Shown: in pieces, positions 43,453-44,938 of the stretch
Numbering within the stretch: position 1 is the first letter of the stretch
Layout of the letters: each line of letters starts with the position of its first letter
Assembly: GCA_024642705.1 (NCBI GenBank)
Contig: JAHEAQ010000033.1
Location: 1-44,938 of the forward strand
DNA from: Bacteroidota bacterium
GTDB lineage: Bacteria; Bacteroidota; Bacteroidia; Chitinophagales; Saprospiraceae
Reading direction: 5' to 3'
DNA: 44,938 nucleotides
Position numbers and translations under genes: made by a program
The notes under the pieces: generated by a model
Told to the model about the DNA's origin: nothing
The model's database searches: none
What the model saw: only the letters and a program-made list of their open reading frames with translations

Positions 43453-44127
43453 TTATAATTTGGTTTCTGAAGTTCTAATAATTTTAGCTGGCACTCCATA
43501 AGCTACAACTCCCTCAGGTATATTTTTATTCACAAGGGACCCTGCTCCAATGATTGTATTTTTACCGATAGTTATTCCGTCTACAATCTTCGCAGCCATT
43601 CCAATGGATACATTTTCACCGATTTCACAATTTCCCGCAATTTGAACAGCTTGATTAAGAGTACAAAAGTCTCCAATATTCGTATGGTGGCCGATAATGC
43701 AGCCTTTACTTATGGTTATGAAAGATGCAAGATTCACATAGGAAGAAAATATAGTGCCATCACATATATAATTTCCAAATTTCATCTTCGTCGTGGAAGA
43801 AACTATAGAATGTTTACTAACAATGTTTATATAGGACGAAGGATTAACTTCATGTTCATTTTCAAAATAATTATAAACTTGTTTTTTGACGTGAGGTCGG
43901 TGAACGCCTAAAAAACAATTTTTGATCCCCTTATAATCTAATTTAGAATCTGAAATGATGGTATGAATTATGTTTTTATGAGCGAAAGGAAGCTTTGGAT
44001 TATAAGGAACATTGTGAACTATGGTAGCTTGGATCTTATTTTCATTTAAATTGGACAGGGTTTCAAAAATATGACTAATCGTTGCTTCGGATAATCCAAA
44101 TATGTTATAATGCTTGTACTTTATCAA
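43453..44127 (-). CDS. NeuD-like sugar O-acyltransferase (left-handed beta-helix)
   Basis: A 224-residue acetyltransferase. The N-terminal ~85 residues form the small alpha/beta (PglD_N-like) domain, and the C-terminal half is hexapeptide-repeat beta-helix: CIIGHHTNIGDFCTLNQAVQIAGNCEIGENVSIGMAAKIVDGITIGKNTIIGAGSLVNKNIPEGVVAYGVPAKI, where His of GHHTNIGD is the probable catalytic base. Such enzymes acetylate (or otherwise acylate) sugars or UDP-amino sugars for surface glycans. It is first of a two-gene minus-strand unit with the GT-D-like gene, convergent with the GT2/AKR operon. Confidence 0.85.
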   Translation of the reverse strand: MIKYKHYNIFGLSEATISHIFETLSNLNENKIQATIVHNVPYNPKLPFAHKNIIHTIISDSKLDYKGIKNCFLGVHRPHVKKQVYNYFENEHEVNPSSYINIVSKHSIVSSTTKMKFGNYICDGTIFSSYVNLASFITISKGCIIGHHTNIGDFCTLNQAVQIAGNCEIGENVSIGMAAKIVDGITIGKNTIIGAGSLVNKNIPEGVVAYGVPAKIIRTSETKL

Positions 44128-44346
44128 AACCTTAAATAAATTTGTTTGTAAATACTACTTCGTTGATAAAGTAAAGATTATTAAAATCTCGCTTTAAAAC
44201 TTCATGAACCCTAAATTATATTTAATTGAAATGATTTTAAAGTAGCCTTGAATACCAATTTATAATTTAAATCTTCTATTAATAACAATAGAAATTTCAA
44301 ACTAAAATTTAGTTTGAAATTATTATTCTGGTTTAGAGATTATAAA
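44128..44346. other. Intergenic region with a long palindrome
   Basis: No gene is present. It lies downstream of the RDD gene and upstream of the NeuD-like gene, both on the minus strand. The notable structure is the perfect palindrome at 44293-44321. Confidence 0.5.
44293..44321 (-). terminator. 29-bp perfect palindrome, probable terminator of the RDD gene
   Basis: AATTTCAAACTAAA (44293-44306), a central A, then TTTAGTTTGAAATT (44308-44321). It begins 25 bp after the RDD stop on the minus strand and is followed on that strand by the T-rich TCTATTGTTATT. It would form a ~12-bp AT-rich stem. A dimeric-protein operator for the downstream NeuD-like gene is the alternative. Confidence 0.5.
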
Positions 44347-44817
44347 TTAGCGATCTTGCATAACAAGGCAGTTAGACAATATATCATGCAATGTTTGCTT
44401 TTTTTCAGTAAAAGCTGCCATAATATAACCAATATATAATATTGAACTGGAAAGACATTTTCCAAAAAATCGCCCAGATGCTCTAGCAAAAGATATTCTA
44501 TTTCCTTCCAAATCTGTAACTACTAGTCCTACTACTCTTTTTCCCAAAGTTGCCATTTTTGAAGAGGATTCTTGAATTGCATAATACAACCAACTTCCAA
44601 CAAATGTAATTACTAACACCTCGAATGTCAGTCCTACAATTGTCATTGCAAGTACTTCCTCATCAACTTCCAAAAAAGCATACTCATTAGATACAATTGA
44701 TCTAAATATAAAAGCAGCCACAATTCCTGTTACAAAGCCTATTATTAAACCATCTATTAAGGTTGCTCCAAGTCTTTGCCCAAAACTAGCATAATCATAT
44801 AATTTTTCTTCTTCCAT
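44347..44817 (-). CDS. RDD-family membrane protein
   Basis: A 156-residue membrane protein with the RDD signature: FGQRLGATLIDGLIIGFVTG with the Arg-Asp pair in TM1, and MATLGKRVVGLVVTDLEGNRISFARASGRFFGKCLS between later helices. The ending KKQTLHDILSNCLVMQ is typical (family D in LHDxxxxxxVV). Three to four membrane helices. Some RDD proteins act as Na+/H+ or small-molecule antiporters, but most are uncharacterised. It is a single gene at the right edge of the window, followed by a 29-bp palindrome. Confidence 0.85.
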   Translation of the reverse strand: MEEEKLYDYASFGQRLGATLIDGLIIGFVTGIVAAFIFRSIVSNEYAFLEVDEEVLAMTIVGLTFEVLVITFVGSWLYYAIQESSSKMATLGKRVVGLVVTDLEGNRISFARASGRFFGKCLSSSILYIGYIMAAFTEKKQTLHDILSNCLVMQDR

Positions 44818-44938
44818 ATTTTTTTACATTGTTAAATTTCTGTTCTTAATGAAAATTAAATTCTTTATATATTTTAAAACACTCTCGTTATCAAATTATT
44901 TTGACAAATTACTAAAATTAAATATACAATCAAAAGCT

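Overview
The window looks like a chromosomal segment of an AT-rich Bacteroidota bacterium, possibly a Saprospiraceae-type or related environmental lineage, though the genus cannot be read from the sequence. Support comes from a ligase-associated exonuclease/ligase pair, DUF2891 and RDD proteins, an NRAMP-UspA fusion, one perfect TAnnTTTG promoter box, poor Shine-Dalgarno signals and intergenic repeats of the CCCGTAGGGAT / GAAGAGGTCGCCC kind. No rRNA, tRNA, CRISPR array, transposase or phage gene was seen.

Layout. (a) 1-9.9 kb is housekeeping and accessory: a cupin gene diverging from a TetR regulator over a 19-bp palindromic operator, an NRAMP-UspA metal transporter, a TolB-like/TPR membrane protein, and a minus-strand run of DUF885 peptidase-like lipoprotein, alpha/beta hydrolase and VIT-type transporter. 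(b) 10.3-21.7 kb is the most interesting part, a hybrid RiPP locus. One minus-strand operon runs from an 89-residue precursor ending in TCSCW to an E1-like leader-binding/cyclodehydratase partner, a YcaO cyclodehydratase, a SagB azoline dehydrogenase and a SAM methyltransferase. Divergently lie a membrane receptor adenylate cyclase and, 19 bp behind it, a full-length LanM whose LanC domain has lost all three zinc ligands. A sedolisin (S53) peptidase gene converges on lanM. (c) 22.2-23.8 kb carries an S41-like/TPR exported protein. (d) 23.9-44.1 kb is a cell-surface polysaccharide region: O-antigen ligase, Wzz, flippase, GT39, Gfo/Idh/MocA oxidoreductase, an AP-superfamily protein, a sulfotransferase, two tandem-duplicated GT2 genes, an aldo/keto reductase, a GT-D-like protein and a NeuD-like acyltransferase. 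It is interrupted at 27.9-31.6 kb by an operon of DUF2891, MBL exonuclease and a ligase homologue whose catalytic lysine and several other motif residues are gone. (e) 44.3-44.8 kb holds an RDD membrane protein followed by a 29-bp palindrome.

The 1.25-kb gap at 33.5-34.7 kb is packed with repeats: a REP-like element, a ~178-bp imperfect palindrome, and a perfect 205-bp direct repeat. The palindrome sits exactly between two modules that are contiguous in the second copy.

How the genes may work together (inference): in the RiPP locus YcaO plus its partner would make azolines from the Cys/Ser/Thr of the precursor, SagB would oxidise them, and LanM could add dehydroamino acids without zinc-dependent ring closure. 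The S53 peptidase is a candidate leader protease and the receptor cyclase a candidate sensor. In the surface region, repeat units would be built by the GTs, sulfated and acylated, flipped, polymerised and length-controlled.
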